From Brachycybe producta (Eukaryota; Arthropoda; Diplopoda; Playtdesmida; Andrognathidae), in contig JAUPFP010000001.1 in NCBI GenBank assembly GCA_036925085.1, positions 2,712,001 through 2,776,000 on the forward strand: a stretch of 64,000 bases of DNA, read 5' to 3'. Below are positions 42,947 to 54,296 of the stretch, piece by piece. A program made the translations under genes and the position numbers. Within the stretch, counting starts at the first letter, position 1. Every line of letters starts with the position of its first letter. Below the pieces are notes generated by a model. The model did not search any database. It saw only the letters and a list, made by a program, of their open reading frames with translations, and was not told the origin of the DNA.

Positions 42947-43643
42947 TGTTGTGGTTTTGGTTACACAACTGTTGTGGTTATTGCACAACTTTAATTAATA
43001 AATTGAGTATTGAATAATCTCAACACGAACACTGCAAATTGCATTTGAATAGCTTTATTTGTTTGCTGCATCAATTTATTTACTTGCATTGACCATGAGG
43101 TCCACCACTAGAGTTGCCAGAGGAATTGCCTGAGGTCGAAACCTGCAGAACAACACCTAAGCTGGTCCAAATGACCAAGTGTCTGTTTATGATCCAGAGG
43201 AACACTGGGGTTCAACGTGACAGTTAGATGACTAGCAAGACAAACTGTCCACATCGATAGAGCCGCTGAAGGTACCCCGAATTTGCCCGTAAGCACTGCC
43301 TTTGCAATGAGAAGGCTGGAAGGATATGGAGGGTTAGTGACCATTGCTGTAGTGGTGAATGTGGAGGGTTACTGACCATTACTGTAGTGGTGAATGTGGA
43401 TGCTTTACATATACAATAATTGGTACATTCATGAATTGCAAAGTACATGAAATGATACACAACCAGAAAACACATTGTCAAAAACAATCTAAACAAGATA
43501 ATCATAACGTAGATAAACTATAAGTTAAGACATAACAATATTTACACTAAATAATGTGTGCGTGGTTGTAAACATGCACAGTCATGCACGAAGTTAATGA
43601 AAACGGTTTTAAAAGAGAAAATGAATAACTGCTGATCACCACA
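42947..43643 (-). repeat. 5' LTR of the gypsy element
   Basis: 697 bp, from TGTTGTGG to CACCACA as read on the plus strand, followed by the GCAT target duplication. Partner of 36441-37140. Promoter elements inside were not resolved. Confidence 0.88.
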
Positions 43644-44340
43644 GCATCATGGAGGAATGATGTCACCCCACTTGACTATAAGTATGCTCAGGTGGTCTCT
43701 TGGCAGTTGGTTGGACCCTGTAGTGTTTGACAGCCAGAGGCTCTGCTCCAGCCTTACATCAAGTTTTTGTTCTTGTTTCATGATTTGCCAAGGTTGCACT
43801 TCAGCCATCTTGGCTACCATCAGTTTTATTGTATAAGTTGTTTCTTACTGCTGACCAAGCCTGTCCAGCAGCATCTGTAAATATACATTTGTTCATATTA
43901 AGTGGATGAATAAATGATCTTTATTGTACACATCTTTGTTTCTTTGGGGGTTGTGGAAGTGGTAAGCATGATACATTGTTCGTGCTATTCCACACACGGG
44001 ATTGAAAATTTATAAGATCCTGGGATTTCCCGGGAATCGGGTATTGTTTTTAAATATTAAAAATTTTACATTTTCAAGCAATTCATTATTTTTATTCAAA
44101 AGAAAAACAACAGTAATAAAAACAATAAAATGCATTTTTAATGCAACTGTTCTTCAGGCTGCAGCCTCTTAAGTTTTTAAAAAACACAAGAAATCAATTG
44201 AGTGGTCTGATAGACCCACCCATTTTTGTGACGATTGTGCCAGGAAATTGAAAACCGCTCTTATTCGGTCGATGTTGGTTTGATCGTCATTAATGATTTA
44301 TAAATGCGTTTAAGAGTATCTGTCATTGTTCCTGTTGCCT
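43644..44340. other. Unassigned sequence right of the gypsy element
   Basis: No recognisable gene. A 'gggatttcccgggaatcggg' stretch at about 44023 resembles ends of some hAT elements and may be the outer end of the hAT relic that follows. Confidence 0.4.
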
Positions 44341-46077
44341 CATAATTTCATCTTTTGTATAGATGTTTTGTCAGGTTTTACTGCCTCCATAGTTTTCTGT
44401 GGTCTAATTATTGCACTTGCCAAAGACTCCTTCAACAAATCATTTGTATTTGATGGAGATGGTAAAGTAGTATTACTTGTTGTAGTTACATCAATTATGT
44501 CGCATGAATCCGAATCATTATCTGTCTCGATCATCAGAAAAATACTGGATTACCAAGTCTTGCTAATTTAGATATCGCGGATATTGATTTAGCAAAAAAT
44601 TGTTCATAACTGGATGTCACAGTCAGTAGTAGTAGGTTTTAAATTTTCTGGATTGTGCAGAAACATTACAAGCGAAATCAAGTCTTTTGAGAATGCCTTT
44701 CTGACAACCTGTTCTGCTGAGCTTCCAATAAGTTTTTTTGCTAAAGTACCAAGTAAATCTTGAATGGAATTGAAGAGAAACCTTATAATTCCTTCTGAAG
44801 TAACAAGATTACAATCTCTTGTACCCAGTGCTTCAACTGCCAATTGTACTGGTTTTAAGACACTTAACAATCTCTGCATCTTACTAATCTCATTTTTGTA
44901 TAATTTTAGCGGGGAGTTTAGGTCAATCAATGCTTTTTTAATACAGGATTTTAACAATAAATACCGCTCCAACATTGGAGCAATACTGTTCCACCTAGTC
45001 TCAGAATCCAACATGAGATTGAGTTCTTTTCCTTGCTTGTTTTTAATGTTTTTGAAGCACAGTTTTCTACGTCTGATTTTTTAAACAACTTCACAATTTT
45101 GCGGACATTGTTCAAAGCTCTTAAAATCTTGCTGCTCTTCCAAAATGATATTAGTATTTGTGGTTAATTCAGCATCAACATCCTCTTCTATTCGTATAGA
45201 TTCATCGTCAGATTCGTCACAGTTTTCTAAGTCTAAATCTTCATCAGATTCTTCTGCAGAAGAAAACTTAAAAAATCATTATCAAAATCGCTTTTTTTGT
45301 TTTGATATTTTTTGTAAATGTCACAAATTGCAAGTTGAATACCATGATTTAAGCATAATTGGTGGACCATAAATGATGACTCCCTCACAATTTTTTTCAT
45401 TATAGCTGCACCATCGGTTGCAGCCAAAACATCACTAAGTTGATTTTAAAACTGGAAAGTTTTTGTTGAAGTAGATTTTTTAAAACTTCAGCTGAACAAT
45501 TACCATAAATTCTGATCAGACCTAGGTTATCGTAGCTTCCGTTCGAATAATGTACATTTATGTTCAAATAACGATTTTTGAAACTTGTCCATTCATCAAG
45601 TGTCAAACTTAATAATGAATTTTCTTATTTGTACACATTTTTTGTTTTTTGATTTTTACTAATTCATAGTAGTAGTGTATGAGTTTCATAACATTGGTTT
45701 TGTTCTTAGGCAATTGAAAGCCACGGCCATTCAAACTCTATTATAAAAAAACTTTTGCAAACACCAGAAATTGAAAACCCGTCCAAAGCACATAATCTAG
45801 CTACTATTTCAGCCATAGATTGTCGTTTAGTGTAGTTTAAGATTGTTGGTTGAATTTTAGAAATCTTAGAAGATGATGGACCTGATACCAAGTTGGCTTC
45901 ATTTTTTTTACGTTTTATTGCCTGTTCCGGATGAACAGCCAAAAGATGACAAATTACTGCACTGGTGGAAGATCCTTTGCAGCTGATCTTTGCAGAACAG
46001 TATTTATAAACCACCTTTTCACTGCTTTCATTCCTTTTGAAATGGTTCCAAACTTCCGATGAATTCATTTTAAACAT
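44340..46077 (-). pseudogene. BED-finger hAT transposase, frameshifted
   Basis: Several minus-strand pieces in order. 46077-45706 starts MFKMNSSEVWNHFKR and contains the BED zinc finger (C..C..H...H, with SAVICHLLAVHPE) and SMAEIVARLCALDGFSI. 45606-45400 has MTLDEWTSFKNRYLNINVHY. 45427-45233 covers ATDGAAIMKKI and HQLCLNHGIQLAI. 45014-44604 has LDSETRWNSIAPMLERY and a helical region. These are the usual hAT segments in order, but each is in a different frame, and the C-terminal dimerisation domain is not clear. Terminal inverted repeats were not found. A dead copy, unrelated in detail to the hAT at 34.5 kb. Confidence 0.75.
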
Positions 46078-46199
46078 GGTCTGATAAAAAAAACTTTCTA
46101 ATATAAATAAAATATATAATTAATGAATGTACATTAATTTTATTACTTACCAACCACGGCAAAGGAAATTAAACTGCACAAAATAAATTTAAATTACTA

Positions 46200-46640
46200 T
46201 TTAGTATTTATTTACCAAATTTTCTTTTGGTAGTTCAATCACTGTTAATATCTGTTAAAATAAGATTTTTATGTGAGTTTGAAAATGACCCAACTTTAAG
46301 CAATTCATTTTTTTTATTTTTCCAATTAATTTCACTTCAATTTAATTTAATTTGTTCTAATTAAGAGTACTTTTTTAATTTAATTTCTATTTTTTTTTTA
46401 CAAAAGTTTATTTTAAAAGACGTTATTAGCACAAAAAAATACCATTACGTAATTCAGCTACCATTCAATTTTCCGAAACGCAGAATTCAATTTCGTATTT
46501 TATTTTAGCAATTTGAGAAACAATGATTTTGAAAGTTGTCAAAAGAAAATATAATTTTGAAGATATCATGAAAATACTTTTAGCATGACCACCTACTATT
46601 ATAGTTTCTGAAATTCTGAGTAATGGTTACCTCGAACAAA
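46200..46640. repeat. Degraded FB-like foldback sequence
   Basis: Words 'gtgagtttgaaaatgaccc', 'aaaagtttattttaaaagac', 'gattttgaaagttgtc' and 'ctattatagtttctgaaat' echo FB arms in order but are heavily diverged. No gene. Confidence 0.4.
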
Positions 46641-46719
46641 AGAAAGTTTACATACAAGACGAATAAACGATAAAAATTATCATAAATTACGTTTTAAAAT
46701 TATAACATAAATGTTATAG

Positions 46720-47139
46720 GAGATGCAGTTGCACATGCCGATGAACTTAGCATGCAGTTTAATTTTGGTCCAACATCAACATTAGGATCGAACATAGAAA
46801 CCACACAAATTGCGAATAACGCAAAAATGACAAAGGTATTGAACACACTGTGATTCAATTTTGCAAGAACTGGGTAAATGTCTGCAACAAAATATATTAG
46901 CCCTATCTATAGTAGCTAAATTTAACAAGAAATTTCAAAACATTTCAGAAAACCTTCTTTTGATGGGATTCATCTAACCGAAGACACAAATATACAATGG
47001 CTAACATATGATGTAGACAATCCAAGGTACTTAGAACTGAATCCATCACCTACCATGAAAAGAGGGTACATTCAGTAACAAGACAAACTTTTGGGCCGAA
47101 GTGATTCCAGAAGAAACCCAGAAATACAATAAAAAATAA
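46720..47139 (+). pseudogene. Carboxylesterase (COesterase family) C-terminal pseudogene, two exons
   Basis: Exon 46720-46873 follows 'tgttatag' and reads GDAVAHADELSMQFNF (the region around the catalytic His of the esterase fold), then ANNAKMTKVLNTL, a stop, FNFARTG. Exon 46949-47139, after a 75 bp GT-AG intron, reads KPSFDGIHLTEDTNIQWLTY, DNPRYLELNPSPTMKRG and, after a one-base shift, NFWAEVIPEETQKYNKK and TAA. The stop is TGA where the family has Trp, a single-base change. The parts resemble insect esterases; the catalytic Ser and Glu regions are not present. The intact parent is probably elsewhere. Confidence 0.6.
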
Positions 47140-47589
47140 CTATAAAAACTTATATCATTCAACCAGTGTCAATGAATATGCATTATGACTTTCAGTCGTT
47201 GGTGAGACTTAATTATATTCACAATGGAGAAATCAATTTAAAAGACCTAGGAATGAATAAACGGAACACCAACAATAATACCTCAAATTTTTATACAATC
47301 TGTATCGTATAATATAAATACATTTTTAAAGATATTAAAACAACTTCGAAAACATTTTCTCAGGAAACACCATACTTACATTAGAAATCGTTTCACAAGA
47401 GAGAGAAAAAGAAAGAACGGAATATTTTTTGTGTTAAAAGATTTTTATGTTATTCTAAGGGACCAAACAGAAAATACATTTCTTGTTATCCTATTTTTCT
47501 TGTTACCGTAACCTGCTTTAACAGTATTTAAGTACAAAAAAAAAAATCAAGCAAATTTATTAAGGCCACATGACACTTTAACTTTAGAA

Positions 47590-48905
47590 ACTTCTTAGCC
47601 TGGGCACAGGTGAACAGGTGTGGGTGGTGTCACATTGCTGACTCTACGAAGTGTAAACACACTTCGAAAGTTCATTGGAATTTGCATTCTTTGAATTTAT
47701 GGGTTTTATGGTCGTTGGAAGTCTGTTGGGCCCTCTTCACTTCATTTTAGTGCATTCCCAGAGAGAAGTCTGGAATGCAGGGATGTTTTCAATTCTAGTG
47801 TGCACTGCACGCTTCAAAAGTTACGCCATTCAGAGTGGATGCAATTGAAGTGTAACTATGGTTCCTCAAAATTTTAACTTCGAAAATTCATTGCAATTTG
47901 CATTCTTTGAATTTATGGATTTTTTAAAGTCCCCTCGGAAGTCTGTTGGGCCCTCCTGAGTTTCATTTCAGTGCTTTTCAGAGCATTTTTGCCATTTTTT
48001 GAAAATTTCCCAGGAGTGTATACTTTTGGAAAAATTTCATTTTTTTTACATTTTTTACTTTTTTTGAATTTATGGGTTTTTATGGTCCTTCGAATTCTGT
48101 TGGGCCCTCCTGACTTCATTTCAGTTCATTTCAGGGCATCTAGAAGACTTTAATTTTTTGAAAATATTCATGGAATTCATTGGAATATTTATATAAATTC
48201 AAAAATTCATTGCAAGTGAACCAGACTAGCTTGGAATCGATGCATTCCCAGAGAAGTCTGGAATGCAGGTATGTTTTCAATTCTATAGTGTGCACTGCAT
48301 GCTTCAAAAGTTACACCATTCAGAGTGGACGCAATTGAAGTGTAACTATGGTTCCTCAAAATTTTAACTTCAAAAATTCATTGCAAGTGAACCAGACTAG
48401 CGGGAATAAAACTGTTGGAATCGATGCATTCCCAGAGAAGTTTGGAATGCAGGGATGTCTTCAATTCGAGTGTGCAATGTACGTTTCAAAAGTTACGCCG
48501 TTCTCAGAGTGGACGTAGTTGAAGTGTAACTGTTTCCACATGGAATTTTAACTTCGAAAATTCATTGCAATTTGCATTCTTTGAATTTATGGATTTTTAT
48601 TGTCCTCAGAACTCTGTTGGGCCCTCCTGACTTCATTTCAGTGCTTTTCAGAGCATCTAGAAGACTTTCATTTTTTGAAAATATTTATGGAATTCATTGG
48701 AATATTTATATAAATTCAAAAATTCATTGCAAGTGAACCAGACGAGTGGGAATAAAACTGATGGAATCGATGCATTCCCAGAGAAGTCTGGAATGCAAGG
48801 ATGTCTTCAATTATAGTGTGCATTGTACGCAGAAGTTACGTCATTCAGAGCCGGACACAATTGAAGTGTAACTATGGTTCTTCAAAAATTTAACTTCAAA
48901 ATATT
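47590..48905. repeat. Complex tandem array with a short palindrome in each unit
   Basis: Two interleaved segments recur. One has 'ttcattgcaatttgcattc' and 'tctgttgggccctc' (near 47660, 47885, 48070, 48555). The other has 'gcattcccagagaagtctgg' to 'gaagtgtaactatggttcc' (starts near 47753, 48242, 48426, 48773). The word TGCATTCC and its complement GGAATGCA flank a short loop, so each unit can form a hairpin. The ORFs here are by-products. Confidence 0.7.
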
Positions 48906-49660
48906 TTTAGTCAGTTTCATCAGTTTAGTCACACTTTCAATTCAACTGCTTTACTTTTCTAGTTTGTAACAATTTTAGAAATGGTATTGTTTACAAACTA
49001 ATTGCAGAGATCTGTGACATCTTTCATATACTGTAGGTAGTATAATTTTGTTAAAGTTAATTTTAAACAACTTTATAACTTATGAGTGCTAATAATGTGG
49101 CCCAGTCTCAAAATTATAATGTCACCTCTTTTTTCAATTTCTGTTCAAGGTGATTATAAAAGTTTGTTGTTGTTATTTAAATTTATAGTTTGGCCTACAT
49201 TTTATTTACACCTTTTGAGTTTTATTATTTCTCTTGATCGATTTATAAGTCATCTAAACTTGTTTGATTTGCCCTTCATCATCAAGACCTAAGAATATTT
49301 TATTTGAAACCAAGTCATTATACATACTGGTAGCTCAACTCCATTTAAGAGAAAAATGTTGTGAGTGAGCTTTAATTTTGTAGCTTCTCGTCAACGCTTT
49401 CTTTATTTCTCTCTCATCGCCCCTCATCTTTCTAGGGGGAATGCGACCTGCTACTCTCCAAGAAGTAATAGTCGCAGTCGCACAGTAGAGATGTCGTAGC
49501 TGTACACTGGTTGCTTTTTGTCAAAGGAACTCAGATATAGAATTATTGAATCCTAAGTCTGTTTGCCAGGTCGCAGTTGCTGTTCTCGGCCATTTTTAGG
49601 GAATTCCACCTTTAAGAAGACCCCTTTCACTGTTGGTGTGATTGGATCAGCTTTGAGTAG
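48905..49660. other. Unassigned sequence
   Basis: AT-rich to 49370, then a more mixed-composition stretch around 49410-49660 with no recognisable domain. I see no supported gene. Confidence 0.45.
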
Positions 49661-49669
49661 AGGTGGCGC

Positions 49670-49684
49670 CATCTATTGTATTGC
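49670..49684. promoter_or_regulatory. GCGCCATCTATTG motif (CTCF-like), outside the array
   Basis: 'gtggcgccatctattg' here and again at about 50190 ('cgtggcgccatctattg'), each followed by TCAGCTATG within about 25 bp. The complement CAATAGATGGCGCC is one base off the CTCF core at position 4. It indicates two copies of a small undefined repeat. Confidence 0.35.
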
Positions 49685-49775
49685 CTACGCTCAGCTATGT
49701 CACGTAATTTATGCTTCATATATCAGGAACTCAATGATAATTTTGCAGGTGTTTCCACCTGATGGCAGACACTGG

Positions 49776-50065
49776 TTTTGAATTTGATTTTGAAAAATTA
49801 CTCTGCAAGCAGCCATAAAGGCCTATGGCAGAGGGACAAGAGTCCAAGTGCAGCATAGAAAATGCATTGTCAAAACCAGAAAATATAAAACCCCACTGAT
49901 ATAAACCCAAAGAAAATTTCAATATTTTTTAATGCTGCAAATATATGCATTGTCAAAACAAAACAAAATTATGACTCCCATAAAATACGTTTTCCCTGCA
50001 CAAAATTCCCGGCAAGCGAGTTCCATTGTTGAGTCGCCCTAGGAACAACTGGTGTTACAAGTAAA
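49776..50065 (-). mobile_element. LINE 3' end, 5' truncated copy
   Basis: From 'tttgaatttgattttgaaa' through 'ctctgcaagcagccataaag' to 'cataaaatacgttt', this matches the 3' end of the LINE at 40177 onward with few differences. It ends before any intact reverse transcriptase. Confidence 0.8.
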
Positions 50066-51225
50066 GGGAATTTAGATATTATGAGAATTTGTTTTTTTAT
50101 TAAAATATATATCAATTCTTATCTATTAGTGCTACCAATTTTTAGTCAGAAATCAAATTTTAAATATGTTCATTTGTTTTTATTAGACGTGGCGCCATCT
50201 ATTGACCAGTCAGCTATGATGCAGACTGTTTTATTGGCATAACTTTTGGTTGAACTACCTCTATGTATCGATCTTGTTTGAAACAAACAAAAAATGTCGA
50301 TTGTGTGATTTATTGACCTCCTAAACATATTAATATTAAATAATTTTGACCCTGGTACAAATAAATTCGAACTCTGTTCTCTCTTCCATTAAATTTGTCC
50401 TTTGATTTTCAATATTGATTTTTTATATTAATTTTTAGAGTATAATATTCAATTGTCTGAACAATATTTTTTATAAGAAAATTTCCATCAATGAATAGGT
50501 TTATTCATATAATAAATCACAATAGATTTTCCTATTGTTTCATAAAGTGTGATTAATCACATCTTCTATGTTTTTATATTAATATTTTTCGTGATTTTTA
50601 TTGGCTGCTCTTTCGATCAGTTTTTTCTGAATTTAAATAAATTAGAAAATAAAATTAATTTCAGGTTAATGACATAAAAATTTTAAAAACGAAGATTTTC
50701 TTTTTCAGTGATTATGATTTAACTTAAAATAGGTTCATGTGTTTTCAGGTGAAATTTAGAATTATGGTAATGAAACAAACCGGAAGAATAAATAGTGAAA
50801 CACATAATTTTGACAGAAATTTGCATATTTTGTAAGAAATTGTTTTTTGTATGAAATTATACAATGTGTTTAGAAGTTGAGGCCATTGACACTTAAATAC
50901 TAATATATAATTTTTGGAGACAAATTTGTGGCGATGTTTTTTTTTTGTGTGGTTGTTTTCATGATAATGATTGTTTAATTTAAACCATCAAAATCAATAA
51001 ATTAGCATCATCATCATCATTGGAAAGGGATAGAATTTATATGCACTAAAAATCTTCCAAATATGCAGTTAAAAATTAAAAAAAATGCTAGCATATTTGT
51101 CAGATATAATGTAAAAATATTTTTTTAATATTTTAGAACATTTAGTAAATTTGGTAATTTATGAAATTTAGTAATTTAGTTGTTAATATACGTACAATAC
51201 TTAACATTCCTTTTTTAAATTCCAG
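50066..51225. other. AT-rich spacer with no supported gene
   Basis: Very low complexity in places, such as 'atcatcatcatcattgg' near 51008. Near 51034 'aatttatatgcactaaaa' resembles one end of MITE-C. The CTCF-like motif at about 50190 is described above. Confidence 0.5.
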
Positions 51226-51227
51226 TT

Positions 51228-51570
51228 AATCTTACTCCAAATAGCATAAATATGCATTTACATGCTATAAAAATGCTAATTCAAATAGCATATATAAGCA
51301 TTTACATGCTATAAAAATGCTAATTCAAATAGCATAAATATGCATTTACATGCTATAACAATGCTAATTCAAATAGCATATATATGCATTTACATGCTAT
51401 TAAAATGCTAATTCAAATAGCATAAATATGCATTTACATGCTATAAAAATGCTAATTCAAATAGCATAAATATGCATTTACATGCTATAAAAATGCTAAT
51501 TCAAATAGCATAAATATGCATTTACATGCTATAAAAATGCTAATTCAAATAGCATAAATATGCATTTACA
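51228..51570. repeat. 44 bp satellite, about 7.5 copies
   Basis: The unit is AATTCAAATAGCATAAATAT plus GCATTTACATGCTATAAAAATGCT. Period 44 was checked from the ATAGCA starts at 51241, 51285 and 51329. Each unit holds ATAGCAT and ATGCTAT in inverted orientation. Decayed units continue to about 51700. Confidence 0.9.
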
Positions 51571-51775
51571 TGCTAAATATACATACAAAGGCTAACTATA
51601 TGATAAATAAAATGTGAAATGTATATGCTCAATTAACTAATTTGAGAAAATTATGAATTAATAATCAAAATGGTATAAATATGCTTTTCTATGACATAAA
51701 AAGGCCTACCTATGCAATAAACAATTTATTTGCTCAATGAATTTTCTTAAGTTAGAATCCTACTTTTTTAAATAG

Positions 51776-51882
51776 AGCGGATTTATATGCACTAAAACTT
51801 AAATGAAGACACTATCTTTTAATTTATATTTTATTGATTTGAATTATGGTTATGGAAGAAAAAATCAATACATAAATCCGCT
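51776..51882. mobile_element. MITE-C short copy
   Basis: AGCGGATTTATATGCA at the left and CATAAATCCGCT at the right are inverted ends about 107 bp apart. The same ends bound the insert in the Q-rich gene's intron. Confidence 0.6.
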
Positions 51883-52107
51883 GTTTTTAATCGCCATTTT
51901 TTTTCTGTTAAATGTGTATTTTTTTTTAAAAAAAAGTGTAAATCACGATATAATGTTTTTTTGCTATTTTTATTAATTCTTGCGGTCATCCAACAGTGAC
52001 AATAATAGTATGAGGTGTGTGTAATATTATTATTATTTCATTGTATAAATGTGGTTTTGTCTTTTTTTTTAATTCATTGTAAAAAAAAAGTTTACAAAAA
52101 TAGATTT

Positions 52108-52245
52108 AAAAAAAAATGTGTTGAAGGAAGTTCGAGTAACCTGGTTAAGCACTCGAGTAGAATGGCGTATAAAAGACAGAGTAAATCTGACAAATCTCCT
52201 CTTTCAATCTCTGTTCACTCATCTAAAGATAAGACAAGTTTATAA
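52108..52245 (+). CDS. Candidate terminal exon of an unidentified gene
   Basis: A plus-strand reading NRFKKKCVEGSSSNLVKHSS, then SKSDKSPLSISVHSSKDKTS and L before TAA at 52243. Its composition is clearly less AT-rich than its surroundings, and the Ser/Lys-rich tail looks like a cytoplasmic C terminus, possibly of a seven-helix receptor. The possible acceptor is 'caaaaatag' just before. No other exon was found, so the identity is open. Confidence 0.3.
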   Translation, partial: KKKCVEGSSSNLVKHSSRMAYKRQSKSDKSPLSISVHSSKDKTSL

Positions 52246-52479
52246 CAACACAAAGACATCATCATCTTCAATGTATATTTTCAAGAAATTTTTGTGATTT
52301 TTTTTTTTTTGGGAGGGAAATTTTGATATTTTTCATAATCATTTCCAAGCTTAAGATTATTTTTTTTAAAAAAAATTATGGTAAGTTTTCATTTTTGACT
52401 TTTTTTTTTAATTTAAATCTCATATAGTTGATTCAACTTTTGCATAAGCTCCTTTAAGAACATTAATGTAAGTTGATAC

Positions 52480-52640
52480 TATTACAAACTAGAATTGTAT
52501 TAATAGTATTTTCAAGTTGGTATTTTTCAAAATAAGCTATTTATAGAAAGAAATTTAAAAATATCGTCTGCTTGAAGTTTGATCATATTTAATTTATGAG
52601 CAAATGAACCTTCTAGTTTCCAAAGCACACTGAAGTTTGT
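52480..52640. mobile_element. Short FB-like foldback copy
   Basis: 'acaaactagaattgtat' and 'tttttcaaaataagc' on one side and 'ccttctagtttccaaagcac' on the other; the inner right arm is lost. Confidence 0.5.
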
Positions 52641-53293
52641 CTTAAATTGTCTTTGGACAGCATTACAACCACCTGAATAACATTTTCTGTAGTTAATAAT
52701 TATGATTTTAAATAATATTCAATTTATAATTACAAAATTATTATTCAAAAATCAAAATTAATGTAGGAAGGAGGAAGGAGAAATGATAGCTTTTATTTAG
52801 AATCATAAATATTATAGTACAAATTTCAGATTTAAATTGTGAAATTTGTAATTTGAGGTTATCTTTTAATAAGAAAATAAAAAGTCATTTAAGATTGACA
52901 ATTTCTTTAACGCGTGAAAGTTCATTGACTTGAAAACAGTTTTTTTTTACAAAAAAAAAAAATTACGAATCAATTGAGTCAGCATTTTCAAACGTTGTTT
53001 AAATTGCAATATCTACCCTTCATGATGATAGGATATATATATCTTTCTTATAATTATACTTAAGTGTCATCAGACTCATCACTAAAACAAATTAAATTAA
53101 GCGACTTCAAATCATTTAGAATGGAGAAAAAAACTTCTAATTATTATATTTGCAACATATTATACAACAATGTGAATATCTTTGAACTGCCTGTATTTTA
53201 ATAGTGAAAAATCATGAACTTTTAATAAGCTTCATGTAAAAGTTGGTGAGTTTAGCACCAACTTTGACTTAACCAATATGAAGAATATGACCC
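52640..53293. other. AT-rich spacer with no supported gene
   Basis: No repeat unit, ORF or recognisable motif beyond homopolymer runs. Confidence 0.5.
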
Positions 53294-53604
53294 CTAATAC
53301 CTTGTACACACATGAGTTAAATGAATTCAAATTAAATGTGTTTAGGTGAATTATACGGAATCCAGTCAAGGACATGAACACCAAATAAACATTGACTTTA
53401 TTAATATTTTAAATTGAAATACTAAATCAATATTTTGTCAATAGATTTATATTATTATATTTAAATATTAACTCAATATTTTGAGATTATTAACTGAATA
53501 AATTGAATTCGGCATATTGTTTGTTTGCCCTTCACAGGGCTCTGTAGAACACCGTTTATTATTTAAATGTATTTAAATTATCAGCTGTGTGTACTAGGTA
53601 TTAG
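53294..53604 (-). mobile_element. MITE-B copy 2 (inverted)
   Basis: Ends CTAATACCTTGTACACAC and TGTGTACTAGGTATTAG are inverted repeats. The interior contains 'gaattatacggaatccagtc' and 'ttcacagggctctgt', complements of the copies at 31.5 and 59.0 kb. Confidence 0.78.
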
Positions 53605-53684
53605 TGCCAGTGAACACTTTAACATATACTTAGCTTAAACATAATGGTCACTTAGTGGTCATTGTTAAGACCATACTCCAGAGT

Positions 53685-54095
53685 TGCAGGTTCCATAATT
53701 CATGATCAATTTTTTCATTTCCAAAGTTGCTGAAATTGCTCTAGCAAGTGAATGGCAACTTGAAACTTTATGAAAATACCTGGTTAAATGAAGAACATAC
53801 TAAAGAATAAAGACAATTTTTTCGTAAAAGTGAAATGTTTTTCAGAAGAACAGTAGTTAGTTAGGAAAATGGACCATTTTGAAGTCAACGGTCTTTAACA
53901 TGGGTCAAGCAAATCAGCATAATTCAAAATTGTATAAAATAAAAAAATTCTTTGAATATTGCAACCGAAGAGACCTTAAAACTTGGTCGCAACATTCAAG
54001 AAACGATTGCAAATTAAATTATTGTTTGAAACAGTTTTTGAAGAGAGATTTGTAGTTAGAATCGAGGTCATGTTTTGGGCATGTCAAATTTCACT
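53685..54095 (+). repeat. Dispersed repeat DR1, copy 2
   Basis: Contains 'ttttgaagtcaacggtcttt', 'gggtcaagcaaatcagcat' and 'gagatttgtagttagaatcg', matching 6755-7165 in the same orientation. It lies about 200 bp upstream of the first visible exon of the Q-rich gene, in its probable intron. Confidence 0.6.
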
Positions 54096-54296
54096 TAACA
54101 TTCGTTCATGGCACGTTGGAATGTTTCTAGGCTCTTAGTAAAAAACTAGCTAATTTATTGCCAGTATTTAAAGCTAATGCTAAGCTTTTTTAGCAAAGTA
54201 TCCGTTAATGCTTAGTGCAACTCCAGTGTAAAGCACTCTACCATACATTTTGAGTTTTCCTTATTAATACGAGAATTAAATTTCTTTTAATTCAAG

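Larger units (their letters stand above)
36441..43643 (-). mobile_element. Ty3/gypsy LTR retrotransposon, CsRn1-like, degenerate
   Basis: A complete but broken element of about 5.6 kb plus a 1.6 kb nested LINE. LTRs at 36441-37140 and 42947-43643 start TGTTGTGG and end CACTACA or CACCACA as read on the plus strand. GCAT on both sides is a 4 bp target duplication. The primer site is tRNA-Trp-like, and the gag zinc finger is of the unusual CHCC kind; both are recognised traits of the CsRn1 clade. Order on the minus strand is gag, protease, reverse transcriptase, RNase H, integrase. No env-like ORF. Several stops and frame changes make it inactive. Confidence 0.88.

Noticed and set aside
36441..43643. 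Endogenous retrovirus with env
   Set aside because: No third ORF lies between integrase and the 3' LTR; the element is a plain Ty3/gypsy retrotransposon.
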